NCBI RefSeq assembly: GCF_030704535.1
Contig: NC_081806.1
Coordinates: forward strand, 5,665,001-5,729,000
Direction of reading: 5' to 3'
Length of the DNA stretch: 64,000 bases
Source: Vitis vinifera
Lineage: Eukaryota; Streptophyta; Magnoliopsida; Vitales; Vitaceae
Below the pieces are notes generated by a model. It was given only the letters and a program-made list of their open reading frames with translations, did not search any database and was not told the origin of the DNA. The translations under genes were made by a program, and so were the position numbers. Shown one piece after another: positions 12,301 to 25,114 of this stretch; within the stretch, counting starts at the first letter, position 1, and each line of letters opens with the position of its first letter.

Positions 12301-13221
12301 GGTTTTTATCGAGAATTTCACCATTATAATTTTGATTAGTGGATTATTAAGTATTGGTGAAGTCCATGAACCTAGGGATCATATCATCCAACCACATTAA
12401 AAAATTGATATAAAATATTAAAAAAGAAAATAAAAAAAAAACTATAGATTTAAAGTAAATCTATTATTTTTATATATTATTTTAAATTCATTTAATTTAT
12501 TTTAATTATTTGATATAAAAATTAAATATTTAAAAAAATAGATAATTCTTTAATTATTTTTTATATATTTCTATAATAAAATCAAGCATAATAAAAATCA
12601 TTTTTTTAATATTTGTTTTTTAGTATTTAACAAGAATCAAGCATAGAAAGCTATAAGATTTGAAGCTTGTTAAAAAAAAAAATGGAAATAAAGAAAATAA
12701 AGTAAAATTTTAGCAATTATTGTCTCTAAGATCCAAATGAAGTGGACAGATTGGCAATGCTTTTTGAAAATCAAAATTTTTTTCTTGTTTTCAAAAACAC
12801 AAAATTTTGTTTTTAAAAACTTAAAAAATTATGAAATAAACCCCAAATTTCTTAGGATTTATAGTAGAAGAAGAAGAGAAGTGAACAGAGGAAAAGAAAT
12901 ATCTGGAACAGGTGGATGCTTCTATTATTGTCCCACTCACATCAATAGTTGGGGAAGAAGATCATGATGACTGAAATGATGTTGCAACAAGTGAAAGAGA
13001 AACTCACCTTTAATTGTGAAAGCTTTCTAGAGTTCGAACATTTCATTGAACCAAGGCAACAACCATCATGGCTCCTAAAAGCACTTGCATTGTTGAATAA
13101 ATCATCACTTTTGTCGCATCCCCTTCCTTCTTTCTTCACTCCACCTTGCTTTTATAAGTCATCGTTACAATCAACCATATGGATTATGGAGAGCATTTTT
13201 TCTTGAAAAGGAAATTTGCTT
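9333..13221. other. Intergenic region with G-box cluster, no gene seen
   Basis: AT-rich DNA with a GC-richer island from about 10130 to 11470. A 130-codon minus-strand frame at 10248-10640 is low-complexity and has no domain. A short run at 12126-12190 could be read as a coding scrap, but it has no partner exons. Confidence 0.4.
10159..11456. promoter_or_regulatory. Cluster of CACGTG (G-box) motifs
   Basis: CACGTG occurs at 10159, 10233, 11036, 11056, 11176, 11199, 11205 and 11451, two of them directly abutting (11199-11210). G-boxes are bound by bZIP and bHLH factors in plants. No transcription unit starts here that I can recognise; the nearest gene reading away is the HD-Zip gene 4.5 kb or more distant. 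Regulatory function is inference. Confidence 0.35.
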
Positions 13222-13651
13222 TCGTTGAACAATCAACGGGGCGGTTCCGCATCCTAAACCCGCTCCATTTATTCAAAACAACTCTCATCCCCATCCCATT
13301 TAAAAAATTAAACGGTACGGGGCAGATATAATAAAATCTTATACCTGTCTCGTCCATCCATTTAACTTTTTTTTTTAATTTTAATTTTTTTTTTAAAAAA
13401 TTACTTTTAAAATTTGTAATTACATTAAAATAAATATATTTTATAAATAATTAATTATTATATTTTTATAACTTATTTTATCAAAAATATTTTATTATTA
13501 TCTATATATTAAAAATAGTAAAATAAAAATTAAATTAAATTAAATTTTAAATTTAATTTTATATATAATCAGGGCGAGGTGGGGCAATACCCGAACCCGT
13601 CCCAAACCCATTTATTAAAATTGAATCTCGTCCCATTATCATTCCTAATAA
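13222..13651. mobile_element. Non-autonomous hAT-type element, copy 2
   Basis: Collinear with the element at 8841-9332. Shared blocks include CATTTATTCAAAACAA near the left end, ATTTAAAAAATTAAACGG, TCTTATACCTGTC, an AT-rich core, and CCCATTTATTAAAATTGAAT near the right end. The right terminus reads in as TTAGGAATGATAATGGGAC. The left terminus is degenerate and the internal (AT)n run is short. No transposase. Confidence 0.65.
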
Positions 13652-16600
13652 AAGTTGATAAGCTAATCAAAATTTTTATTTTGGTGAAAATTTTCCTCTT
13701 TGTGGCTATCAAATGAAAAGGTAAAAGGTTCGAAAAAAAAGAAAAAAAAAAAAAAAGAATTCTTGAATTTGATTATGGTAGTCTCATTTAAATTTAATTA
13801 GTATTTAATTAGAGAGATTAAACCTTTTATAACATGTAATATTATACCTGATTTTACACTTACAACAACCTGTTTCGATTTAATGGGTCTTCACGGATGT
13901 TAAAACCAATAGTGCTAAAATTATTATTTTTCTTATAAGGAAGGTTTTGTTTCGATTTTATACTTTCTCTGGACACTGCTGCTACAAATTTGAATTGGAT
14001 TAGCAATGTTCAAGGTAACACATACCATCTTCATATATGCATTCTGCAATTATGGTACACCATATAGTATAGCTGTATATTTAGAATAATTCATAACCAT
14101 AAATAACGAAAGACATTTTTTTTTTTTTTATCGGAAAATGATTCTATTGTTAATGTTACTGCATTCCTAGGAATCCAAGACACCCAGATCAGGGATATGC
14201 GAAATTATGTACATGCCCAAAAACAAAATTATATTTACATATTTAGCCACAGGCTGCAGAGTCCAGCATGCCTTGCTTGGCCTTCTTACCATAAAGTATA
14301 TATTAAGATGAAAAGAATTGATTGTTAAGACAGCAAAAAAGAAGTGCCAAGTTCCAACCTCCTTTCCAAACTCACTTTCTAAAAGAGATTAAGACTTCCA
14401 AATGGAGTATTATTTTATTATGAGAATCTGAATCGTACCGTTGTTTCTTATTACTTTCTAGGCAACCAAACGGGGGAGTCAGCATCTTGAATGAGGCCCA
14501 TGTTCAGTGGTGTGCAAAGTGCACGTTGCTTTTTGGGCACCTGAGAAGAATCTTGATAAATAAAGTTCGTTGTTTAGACATACACATGAAGGGAGGATCA
14601 CTGGTGCTTGAACTGAAATGATCATGGAGGCTTTTCTAGAAAAGTTGGTAGAGACCACACTGCATCACATTCACCATTGGAGAGACCTCGAAGACAAGGA
14701 CATATCATCTCGAGAGAGACAATGAGATTTTGGCCATGGATCTCAAGGATCATTGGCCAAAATGCTTGGTCGCTTTCGCAGGGTGTTTGGGTGTCAAGAA
14801 AAATATCCGAGGAGATCCACTGGAATGAATAAGGTCCACAAGGAGTCTTGTGGCACCATTGAACTGAACAGTGAACACTTTATTCCGATGAATGCTTCTC
14901 CAGAAAATCTAATCTCTTGAGAGTTACATGAGAATATGGAGGAAAAGATAAGACTGGTGTAATGGGCCTGCATGCCTGCGAATTTTATTACCCTGGGCTG
15001 ATATTCTCTTCATACCAGGCCAAATCTGGGCCAAATCAGTTTGGGTCTGCTTGGTCACTTTCCAGAGCTCAACTTCCAAATGGGCTGTTGTGCACTGCTT
15101 GATGAGTCTGGTTTGTAGTGTCAAGGCAGAAAGGGCTTGGCCCAATTTAGAGCATTACTAATCGAGATCCTTAGCTTATGTAGGTCTCCTAGCCAAACCA
15201 TTTTTCTGGCCCAGGTCCAATCCCGGTCCAACTATCCAAGAAATAAATAGTCCAATTGGGTTGTCTGTTTTTATTTAATATATTTTTTTATAACACTCAA
15301 TGATTGCCTCTGCACAAAGTCAGTTAACACGTCACGTGACATTCCATTCCATTCCAGACTAGGGGTCATCCTATTACGTATTCAAAAGGGCAATTTAGTA
15401 AAAACAAAAAAAGGATTTTATATTGTGGGAGTAAGTTTTATATTTAAGGAAAAAAAAAAGGGTCTGATACAAACAGCACCTTTCTACAATAGCCTTCTTT
15501 CAAACAACCAAAGCTATAAAACTAAAATTTTTTCCGGGAAAACGTTTTCCCGGAAAAGGGAAGTTCTGAAGATTCCAAACATAGTAGTTGTTGCCTCTGA
15601 TTCGAGTGAATTCAAATATTATTTTCTATAAAGAGTAATTTTTTATTTTACAAAAATATTGAACTGGAAATAAATTGTTCATCATAATGAAGGTTGGTGA
15701 GAGAATTCAAAAGGCTCAGTAACAAGTCTTGTGACACTAAAGGTGGTGGTTATTTTTCCTCTCTCTCTCTCTCTCTCTTCTTTTTAGAACCACGATAAAA
15801 AAAATATGAGCATATATTTTATATAGAAAGTATTGGTATTTTTTATTTTAAAAAAAAAATTAAAAATATATCCAAATAAATACCAAACCAATGAGTGATA
15901 ATCACTTTTAAAAATAGAGAGGATCAATTATCCATTTGGTAGTATTTTTGAAAAGTAGTTTTACTCCTTGTCTATGTGGTAGTGTTAAAAAAAAAAAACC
16001 GTAAACACCTTTTAGTTTAAAAAGTGTTTTTGAAAGAAAAAAACCTAGGTAATATTTTTAGTGTCGAAAAATTACTTTATAATATTTAAAAAAAAAACAT
16101 TTTATAATTCTTCTAAAAATAATTTAAGAAAAAACAATTTTACTAAAAATATTTTAAGGAAGGACACTCTCAAATGCATAAAGTAATTCTTAAACAATCA
16201 TTTTATTAGATGATTTATTTCAAAATTGTTTTTTATTATACAAAATCTTATTAAAACATTTCTTTAGTGTATATAAAAATAATAAGTGATTTTTTTTAAA
16301 AAATTATGATGAAAGGGCTACGACAAAATTTCTACCAAAAAATATTATTTCAAGTGATGCTTAAATATTAGGATATATTTTTAGCTCTTTTTAAATCATG
16401 ATTAAATAGACTCAAATACTTAATTAAAATATTAATTGAATGCCTCCTTTAGAATAATTGATTTATTATTTTTTGTGAAATTTTTATAGCAAAGCAATAA
16501 CATAATCCCCACATTTGAAAAAAATAACATACACAATGACATACAATTATTGAAAATTATAAATATAATATCAATTTAAAATTTTTATGTGTGCACTTTT

Positions 16601-17692
16601 AATCAAATAAACTTTTATTATTATATTTTTATTTTATAAAGGAAAAAAAAAAAAAAAACAAAGCCTGTCGAAGAAATGAACAAATCAAAGAGCAAAGCCA
16701 AACATAAGGAACATCCAAACATCAATTTAAACAAATAAACAAACGTCTAATAAGAATCTAAGTGAAAAGAATGAAGAAAATTAGATTAAAACAAAAAATG
16801 AAGTGAAAATATCCAAAATGAATGATGTGATTTTTCAATATCCACAACTCATATAATCATCATTTCAAGAATTGATAAAAAAAAAAAACACACACACACA
16901 CACACACAAAAATTCAAAATTAATGACTTACCAAAGAAACTCCTCAGTATGATAGTTGGCTTCTAGTATGCACAAATTTTCTTCCCCAAACTAAGTTCAA
17001 CTTCAAATCTTCCAATCTTCTCCTATTTCCTCTCTTTCTTGAAATGGGCCGAGTTTTTTTTTTAAAAACCAAAGAATTGCTAAAAATAAGCCCCAAAACT
17101 CATATTTATAAATCAAGAGATGGTAGAGATTTTGACACATTATCATCTTTACCCAAACTCAAATTTCTCTTTAAAACTTTCTAAAATTAAAGCCCAATTA
17201 AGGAAACCCAAAGCACCGAGTTTAAGCCCACAAAAGCAGCCCTAAAACCAGCCCAAAAAATCCCCAAAAATAGACAAGCAAGTTGGGCAAGGAAACGGGC
17301 ACCGAATGAGGCAAAAAAAAAAAATAAATAAATAAATAAATGCTAAAGGGCTTGTTTCACGCAAATAAAGCCTTATCTAAACTTTGGAAACTCTTAGAAT
17401 GTCACTAAAATCACATTATGGATCAAAAACTCCCTTCAAACATTTTTGTAAAAGTGACTTAAAAATCAATGTCAAAGTCAAACAATAGTCAAACCACTAA
17501 AAAAAATACAAAAACAAACATAAAAAAAAAAAAAAAAGAATTTTATGCATGTACTGAGTAAGGGCACAAAGCTAAGAGTATAAAGTAAGATCGAAAACAT
17601 TTGCTATAAGAACAAAATGGAGGATCTATAACCTTATTTTAATTTAATCATATTTCTAATTTTTGTGATTGAAGCTCTTTAGTCTCCTCAAG
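13652..17692. other. AT-rich intergenic region, no gene seen
   Basis: Long AT-rich stretch with homopolymer runs, a short CT run near 15758 and a (CA)n run near 16888-16908. The part at 14140-15230 has more balanced composition and may be an old repeat, but I recognise no domain on either strand. Confidence 0.4.
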
Positions 17693-18719
17693 TTCAAAAT
17701 CGAGTAATGTACTTTACACTCTTTATAATTGCATGCAATGTGCATTTTTTGAAAGACAATGTTATTTTTTTGAAACAGAAAGACATATGCTTTTAGCATA
17801 ATCAAGGGTAAAATAGTCATTTTATTTCAAAACACCCAAATCCCCCATCTTCTTCCTCCTTCGATCATCGGTTGGAATTTTCTAAAAATTCATGGTGATT
17901 GAAACCAAATTAAAAAATTTTACCAAAAAAATAACAATATTATTAAATATCACTTCAACTAATTCAAATAATCTCCAAAATTTTTAAAGGAAAAAAAATT
18001 GATTGATTTTCTCGCCAACTAAACAAAGTGCAAAAACTCACAAAAACAACAACAATCAAACAAACCTAACATAACAACTAGATCACACAACACATGTATA
18101 CAAACACAGAGTTAGGATTAGGGTTGGGTTTCATTTTTATGTTATGCTTCCGTTTTAAGGTTAGGGTTTTGTTTTGATATTTCAAAATATTGGGGGAAAT
18201 TTTGGAGAAAAAAAATCAAGTTTTATGAAAAAAAAAAAAAAAAACACCTAAAGCATCAACCCATTCTTTTATAAAGTGGAATTTTTAGTAGAAATGGGGA
18301 GAGGGGAGGGGAGAGAGAGAGAGAGAGTGAAAGGTGAATTAGAAGAACAAGATGAGGAAAAGGAAACTTTAGAAAAATGTCGCATCATCACCATTTTCTT
18401 GCAATTTTCACTCCCTAATATGCTTTGGTTGCAATTTGGGGATTTAGTTATGCTTCGATTATAATTTGGGGAGGAAGAAAAAAGAAAGAGGAGGAGAACA
18501 AAAACATAGGAAGGCTCCATTATGGTTTTAAAATGAAATGACACTTTTGCCCTGTGGAGAGCATATGCGCTTTCTGTCTAATTAAGGTAATACCGTCACT
18601 CAAAAAATGCATATTATATGTAATTATAAAGTATGAAGGGTATATTACTAAATTTTAAACTCGATGGGGTAATGTGTAAAACACGTTATAAGTTAAGGGG
18701 TAAAGTGTAATAAACCCTA
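17693..18719. mobile_element. Mutator-like non-autonomous element with long inverted repeats
   Basis: The segment 17693-17834 reads as the reverse complement of about 18525-18667 with moderate divergence. Shared words include TTTATAATT, TGCATTTTTTGA, ACAGAAAG, CATATGC and GTCATTT followed by ATTT. The right side continues outward with conserved-looking sequence to about 18719; the left side is more decayed. Inverted repeats of this length, without internal coding, are typical of Mutator-like elements. No clear target duplication could be assigned. The interior (17840-18520) has A-rich runs and a GA repeat near 18313-18328, and no recognisable gene. Confidence 0.55.
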
Positions 18720-20034
18720 AATTTTATTAATAATTCAATGATAAGTGAATTAGCCCATATGCAACAAAACTTGGTGTAAAAGGTGTACTATCATAGTTAT
18801 ATCTAAAATGATTAAAAAGAGAATTAATGCCAAATTATAGTGCATAGTTAATATTATTTAGATGTATTATAAATTCAAAAAATTTGATTCAATTTTTGTT
18901 GGGTTGAATACATTTTATCTCCTTAATCTTTGTCTTGTTTTACGCTTTGTCTTTTCATATTAAAAATCTAACATTTTATCATTTGCCTCAATTACAAATC
19001 CTTTATAAAATTATAAAATAAAATTGCTCTTTTTTATACTTTGATTAAAACACTAGTTTGAAAAAGAATAAAATCAACTTTGAATTAGTGAAAATTTCCA
19101 AATGCCCTTCAAAACATAATGGTTATTGGTTTTGATTTTTTATTTCAATGGTGTTTGTATGACTATTTGTAATTTTTGCATGTAACTATAAAGTGTGGTA
19201 ATTTGGAACTTGGAAGATAAATGTTTTTTTTTTTTTTTTTGCATTTTAGTCATTTTTTCCTTTGTATTTTTTTTCTTCTTTCTTCACTTAACAAATTATT
19301 TATATTTTGTTTTTTTGTATTGCATTTCAACAAATTTGGAGAGTATAAAAGTGTTGAGTTTTGAGAATAAAGAGGTAAAGCATATAAAACATGCCAATGC
19401 AGGGAGTAAAATATATTTAATTTTTTTAAAGTCTAGTATCAACTTTAGTGTGTCCGCCCTTTCTTTGGATGATGATTTATGAGAAATGAAAAAAAAAAAA
19501 TTTATATTGAAAAATTAAGAAAAATTTTAAATAAAAAAAAATTCAAATAAACTTTTTATTTTTAAATTCTTTATCCTTAAAAAGTATATGATGAAGAAAT
19601 TTAAAGAAACATTAACAAATTTGTTAAATTTACTTTCTTTTTTTTTTCATTTTCAATTATCTTGAAATTTCATTAATCAGGATATGTGGGAAACTTTTTT
19701 TTTTTTTCACATTTTCCCTTTCATTTTTCTTTATGGTATATCCTCATATTATTTATAAAATCCAAGGAAATAAGGGATAATGTCATAATACAAATGGCCA
19801 AAAAATATTTCCCTGTAGCGTTTGGCCCTGCAACCGTACATGTTTGAATAAAAACACCAGTTGTACCACACTGCAATAACCACCAGAAATACAAGTTTTC
19901 AGATAGGGGTCATGCTTTGGTACCCAAATATCCTTTTTTGAGTACCATACCCCCAATCTTGCACCAATGGCATCTCGGCACATGTGAGGGTTGTTGAATA
20001 AAAAAGGAAAAAAAAACTTGCTATACAGGTTACA
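18720..20034. other. AT-rich intergenic region, no gene seen
   Basis: Very AT-rich with many T and A runs. A 95-codon plus-strand frame at 19195-19482 is a poly-phenylalanine artefact of T runs. Confidence 0.4.
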
Positions 20035-20860
20035 AATATTTTTGGATCTTGATTTTTTTGGGCATCATTTGAATACTCTCTAAATGTAATAAACAAATTT
20101 AAACAATATCCAATGAAGTCCCAAATTTTTTTAAAAAGTTTAAAGAAGTAGATAATAGAGAGGGTATGAAGAATGTGAGGATTTGTACCATTGCTAATTT
20201 TTTTTTTACTATTTTTGGATTTTAATTTTTCCAAGAATCCATTGAACACCCTTCAGTGATGACACTATCTCAATAATATCCAACTCATATAAAGTCTAAA
20301 AAAAAAATAAAATTAAAAGTTCAAAAAAGTGGAGAATGGGGAGGGTATGAAGATTGTGAAGATTTCTCGTATTCTTCGTATCTTGCTAATTTTTTTAATA
20401 TTTTTTATTTTTATATTTTGATTTTTTCAGGAATCATTTTAATACCCCTTAAGTGTAATGAACATATTCATACAATATCAAAGTCATATAAGTCCCAAAA
20501 CTTTTTTAAAAGTTCAAAAGAAGTGGAGAAGTACCTTTGACAATCATTTAGTGTTTTAAAATTTTAAAATTTTGAGTTTATTTTATATCAATTCAAAACT
20601 TAATTAGTATGGATAACCAAATTATTGCATTTTGAAGTGAAAAAAATTCTTAAGAAAAAAAAAAAGTAAAATTTTGAGTTTATGAAGAAGTGGAGAATGT
20701 AAGACTTCCTTACATTCTTCGTACTTCAACAATTATTTAGTGTTTTAAATTTTTGAGTTTATTTTTTTTATCAATTCTAAGGTTAATTAACATGGATAAC
20801 TAATATTATTGTATTTTGAAATGAAAAAAAAAACTTAATAAAAATAAAATAAAACCTTAA
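20035..20860. repeat. Tandem array, unit about 180-195 bp
   Basis: AGGGTATGAA recurs at 20161 and 20342, AAGTGGAGAA at 20327 and 20521, and TTTAGTGTTTTAAA at 20547 and 20736, giving spacings of 181, 194 and 189. Neighbouring text also matches between units: ATATCCAA/ATATCAAA, CATATAA, AAGTCCCAAA. Units are diverged and AT-rich. No coding potential. Confidence 0.65.
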
Positions 20861-23800
20861 CTTCTAAGTAGTTCATGAATTTTTTTTGTTGATAAATATA
20901 TTTTACAAAATTTATATCAATTTCATTTTTATCTTAATCCCGCGGAAGAAGAGGCAAAAGGACAAGAGAGTGGAAGGTCACAACCGGTTCTTCAATTAAC
21001 CGGTTAAGTGGACATCTTGGACATCCAATGGCTAAAAAAAGGTTCCCTAGAATTTTCCTACTGATAGATACTGCTGCCTCACTCCACATTGCTTGTCTCA
21101 TATAGGCACATAAAAGAAAATTAGTATAAAAATATTTTTCTTTTTTACACATATATATATAGTACAATAGCTAAATAGGCTATTATTTTGGTTGTGGTTC
21201 AGGAGCGACTTTTAGAGGGGTGGGGTGGAGACCCAGTACATCCCAGATGATTATACTTGGACTTTTAATAAGGGGTCAAGGACGGCTCCGATGACTTCGA
21301 CTTTAATCGGAGCATTAGGTTCACCGTCAATCCCTTTCACGTGATGCCGCCCACTGGGGACACACTTTCTCCTATTAAACAATGAAATTTCACCAATTTT
21401 GATTCGACATTATTTGACAAATTAAAGAACAACATTACTTTTCCCCCAACGAATCATTCAAAGATTGACTGGATTTCCAACTATCCCGAGGGTTTCTAGT
21501 TTCTACTTCATTTATTTATTTTTAAAATTAAATATCATTTATAGTTTCGTTTGAACCGGTCGCATCTCAACGGTGTTGATGTTCCCTTGTCCCACCTCTG
21601 GTTTTTCTTCCCAAAAATTGCACAGGAATGTCACCTAGCGTGAGAAGACTCTACAACCATGTCTGGTTTGACCTTTTTTCTTGTGCCGGTAAAAACTGCG
21701 TATTAGTGCCACATTGAATGAAGCACGTCCCATCGGGTAAAGCCCATCGAGGTTAGAGTGAAAACACAAACCATTAACAACCCTTAGCCAGTTTTCCTGC
21801 TTATATGTCAACCAACTTTCTCATTCTATTGAGGAAACCGTAGAAAAGAGTAAAACAGGTTATGCAGAGAAAAATACAAAATTATAATCTCATAACAGAC
21901 ACAGCATTATCGAGTGATCGGTATATATATAATTAAATTAAAAAATAAATGTTTTTTTCCTCTATACACAAAAAACTGATCACATGCTTGGTAAGAAGAG
22001 AGATAACTTCAAATGCCAGACTACCCAAATGCGATACAGCCAACAAAGCACTGAAATGCTTTGCGGTCTGTTTTAAGTCAAATCACCCATATTATCGTTA
22101 GCTCAACATCGACCATGATGAATTCCCTGGCACACGATCTAGGTTAGCACTCTTCCAACTTTCTTCCAAGTTCCAACTCAAGCCTCTTGTTGGACAAGCA
22201 TATGCTCCAAACTACGGCAAAGCTTCACATTGATGGCATATGCATACAGGCCAAGCAAATCCAGTTGGGCACACGGAACAATAGGGTGCAATCCCATGCA
22301 TTGATGTTCTTGTATTTACTCCAAAGCACGGTTCCGATCCCCCTGAGAATATAAGGAAAATGATATAAATGAACACTTCAGATTCTAGAAGTTACCCAAG
22401 AAAGCCGGAGCTCCAAGATCTTGTACATCTTTGATACTATTTATACAAATGAATGAAATGCCAAAGTTTCTAATTCTTCCACTTAATACATAACAAAACT
22501 GGCAAATAGATTGTACGCAAGTATAATCAGCTTAGAAAAAATGTTAAAGAGCATAAAGTTCATGCGGGTTTCTGCTACAGTAGAGTAAAAAACTCTGAAG
22601 TATTTATCTTGCTCAATTGAACACTAACAGAATATCATAAGATGTTTACACAAGTTCTTACAATTCATCTTCCTATGCACCATGATGTTTACAAATGTCC
22701 ATAGAGAATGTTTCCCAGAGCAACATGAGTATCCTTAAGCTTCCATTTACAGTTCTTTTGCCTTTCCCAGCACAACAAGTAGGTCCATGAACATAAGCTG
22801 CTAGAGAGGGAAAAGTATTTCTTCAGCCTCAGTAAGTTCCACAAACACCAGAGCTGCTCCACATACAAGAATATCAGATGAATTAGGAAAAAGTTGATTT
22901 TCTTAGAAGGATAACTCCCTTGCAAGCCATGAAACCTAAAACATCATTTTTGTTGCCGGTAAAATGCGGCACTTGTAACCTATCCTTAGGCAACAGCTGA
23001 TCAACACTGATTCTAATTGTCAAGGGGATTGTACTTCTAAAATGAATTATTATAGCCAGATCCCTTGATTAGATTTTGGAAGAACCAGAATTGGAAACTC
23101 ACATACTAAAGGACGCTGAATGTGATAAGTGATAACAACTGAAGGAGGAAATATGATTATGGTTATTTTTGTTATTTGGTATCTGCATTAGTCCATCAGC
23201 CAGCTTTCAGCTTTCATCTTTGGTTGTATTTGGAAGGGATTCCAGACTACCAGAAAGTAATATGTCAAGAGGCCACTGAGGTACTGCTGGATTTTGTTAT
23301 GTTTCAAGGCAGCATTCTTTTCAGATGTACTTCTGATGAACACCCAAAACAAGGAAAAATATAGAATCTCCTTCTATTTTTTTTTTCCTGACATCAAAGT
23401 AATTTCAGAATCAATAAGAATGAAAATTAAAGGGGCATGCTAATGACCAAAAAAGGTTTCACGACAAATTAATGAAAATGTAAAAGGAACCCAAGAAAAC
23501 TGTTATTAAGCAACCTAGTATGTCATTCCTCCAATAAAATATGATGTAAAATTAAAACTGACCTCTGGTCTGTTGATAACTGAAAGAGGTCAGGGGCTTG
23601 AGATTCTGTAGGTAATATAAGGCAGGGCAGCAGCTTCACAGTGCATGGAAAAGGGGTTCTGGTGAGGTGAGGCATAGGCTAGGGCTTGGCCATAACCAAC
23701 CATTCAACAAATTAAAAAGAAGAAATCAAGGCAAAATCACAAAAAGGGAAGGGCAACATTTGCTAGTACAAAGGAAACAAGTTAAGAGTCCAAATAACAA

Positions 23801-24437
23801 AAAAACCTCAAGGCAATTACAACATAACATGAAGTAGAATTTGATAGATTTTCTAACATCCACATTGTCCAAATGGGAAAGCACCATACAACCTCAAATG
23901 CAGATATGTGTAAATCTCCATATCTTCTAAGTAACCATCACAATTATTAACTCAAAGCAGTTAAAACCAATGTCACTCTTAGAGAACATAATGGTTTACT
24001 CAAGCATCTAAGGGTACTAATCTAATTATGAAACAAAGACTTCATAGATTTTTCAACTCCCACACCACAGAGAAGATTGGCATGCAATTGTGTGCTGTCC
24101 CCATCATAATGCAGTATAATCTACTTACCTTTCTAAACAAAATTGTCTAGAGAACAGAAAAAGATACAGAAAGCCACCGAATTGAAGAACAGTCAACAGT
24201 TACTCAAATAAACAGCTCTGCTAAATATAATACAGCCATCTACAATGAAAATGACTAGTTCTTCATATATTCTTACCAATCATCAAAATCATTCAGAATG
24301 CTTTCAGCTCTTAATATCAATAATTTGTAGCAAATCATAATTATCAATGACCATCAATGTAAAAACGAATATTAAAAGGGAAAGATGGAGCCAAATAGAA
24401 ACTCTCAACCTCATAGGGAATGTTCCTCTTGATGAAG
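20861..24437. other. Region downstream of the DUF1639 gene, unassigned
   Basis: Composition from about 21900 onward is less AT-extreme than the surrounding repeats and could be transcribed (long 3' UTR exons or a non-coding RNA on the minus strand). A minus-strand block at about 22130-22345 follows a plausible acceptor (TATTCTCAG) and has long stretches free of stops, but contains an in-frame TAA and a terminal TGA. No family is recognised. 20861-21900 shows nothing. Confidence 0.3.
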
Positions 24438-25114
24438 CTAACTGAATTGAAGTATTCTTCCAGATGAGGAAGCATGAAGTGCATCCAATAATGTTTCCTG
24501 CATTGATTTAGGATTTGCAAACAAGCATGCTTGCTTGCTACTCTGCTCCCCCAAATCAGTAGGGAAGTCTGTCAAATATCATAATAATTAGGAAATCAGA
24601 ATTCTTATAAACTAAAACCATCACACCACCTTAAAACCAAAAGCATTGAAATCCTCTCTATTCACTGGACTTTATGTTCATGTTTACATCTTAAACTACT
24701 TACGACAAATAAACCCAACTAAACCATGCCCCAGCACCATTCCCAAAACAAATGAAAGCAAAGAAATTAGATATCTTTCCTTTTTTCATAACTTCCTTTC
24801 CTCTTTACATAATTCAGTGCATTATACCTCCAACTGAGGTTTCAATGTCACAGTCGCTGTGGAAACACCACTCCAACAGCTGGGACAAGCTTTCCACCTT
24901 CTTAGGACCTTTAAAAATCACAACCTGTAACGAACATATCTACCTCTGCAAAAAGAAGAAGAAGAAGAAGAAGAAGAAGAAGAAGAAGAAGAAGATTATA
25001 TTCTTAATACCAGCATAAATTTATCCAATAATAATTCAAAATATATGTAAAGAAGTTTTAGCAAGAAACCTTTTTATCTGGAACTAGGCGATCATCTGGT
25101 GAGAACATATCTAC
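24438..25114 (-). other. Alternative C-terminal coding exons of the DUF1639 gene (putative)
   Basis: If the exon-3 acceptor is taken two bases further in (after GCAGAG), the frame passes the usual stop and stays open through 25070-25114 (VDMFSPDDRLVPDKK), 24828-24924 (VVIFKGPKKVESLSQLLEWC, then more) and 24438-24568 (starting DFPTDLGEQ, ending GRILQFS and TAG). All joins are GT-AG and the phases agree, giving a 329-residue alternative product. The tail has no family I recognise. It could be a true isoform, a separate coding unit, or 3' UTR exons open by chance. Confidence 0.35.
24954..24994. repeat. (GAA)n microsatellite
   Basis: About 13 to 14 GAA units in the intron just upstream (gene sense) of the putative exon at 24828-24924, where it forms a CTT-rich polypyrimidine tract before the acceptor. 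Confidence 0.9.

Noticed and set aside
14924..15145. 73-codon minus-strand frame in a less AT-rich block
   Set aside because: No recognisable domain; more likely part of an old repeat.
19195..19482. 95-codon plus-strand frame with hydrophobic N terminus
   Set aside because: The hydrophobic part is a translation of T homopolymers; no domain.
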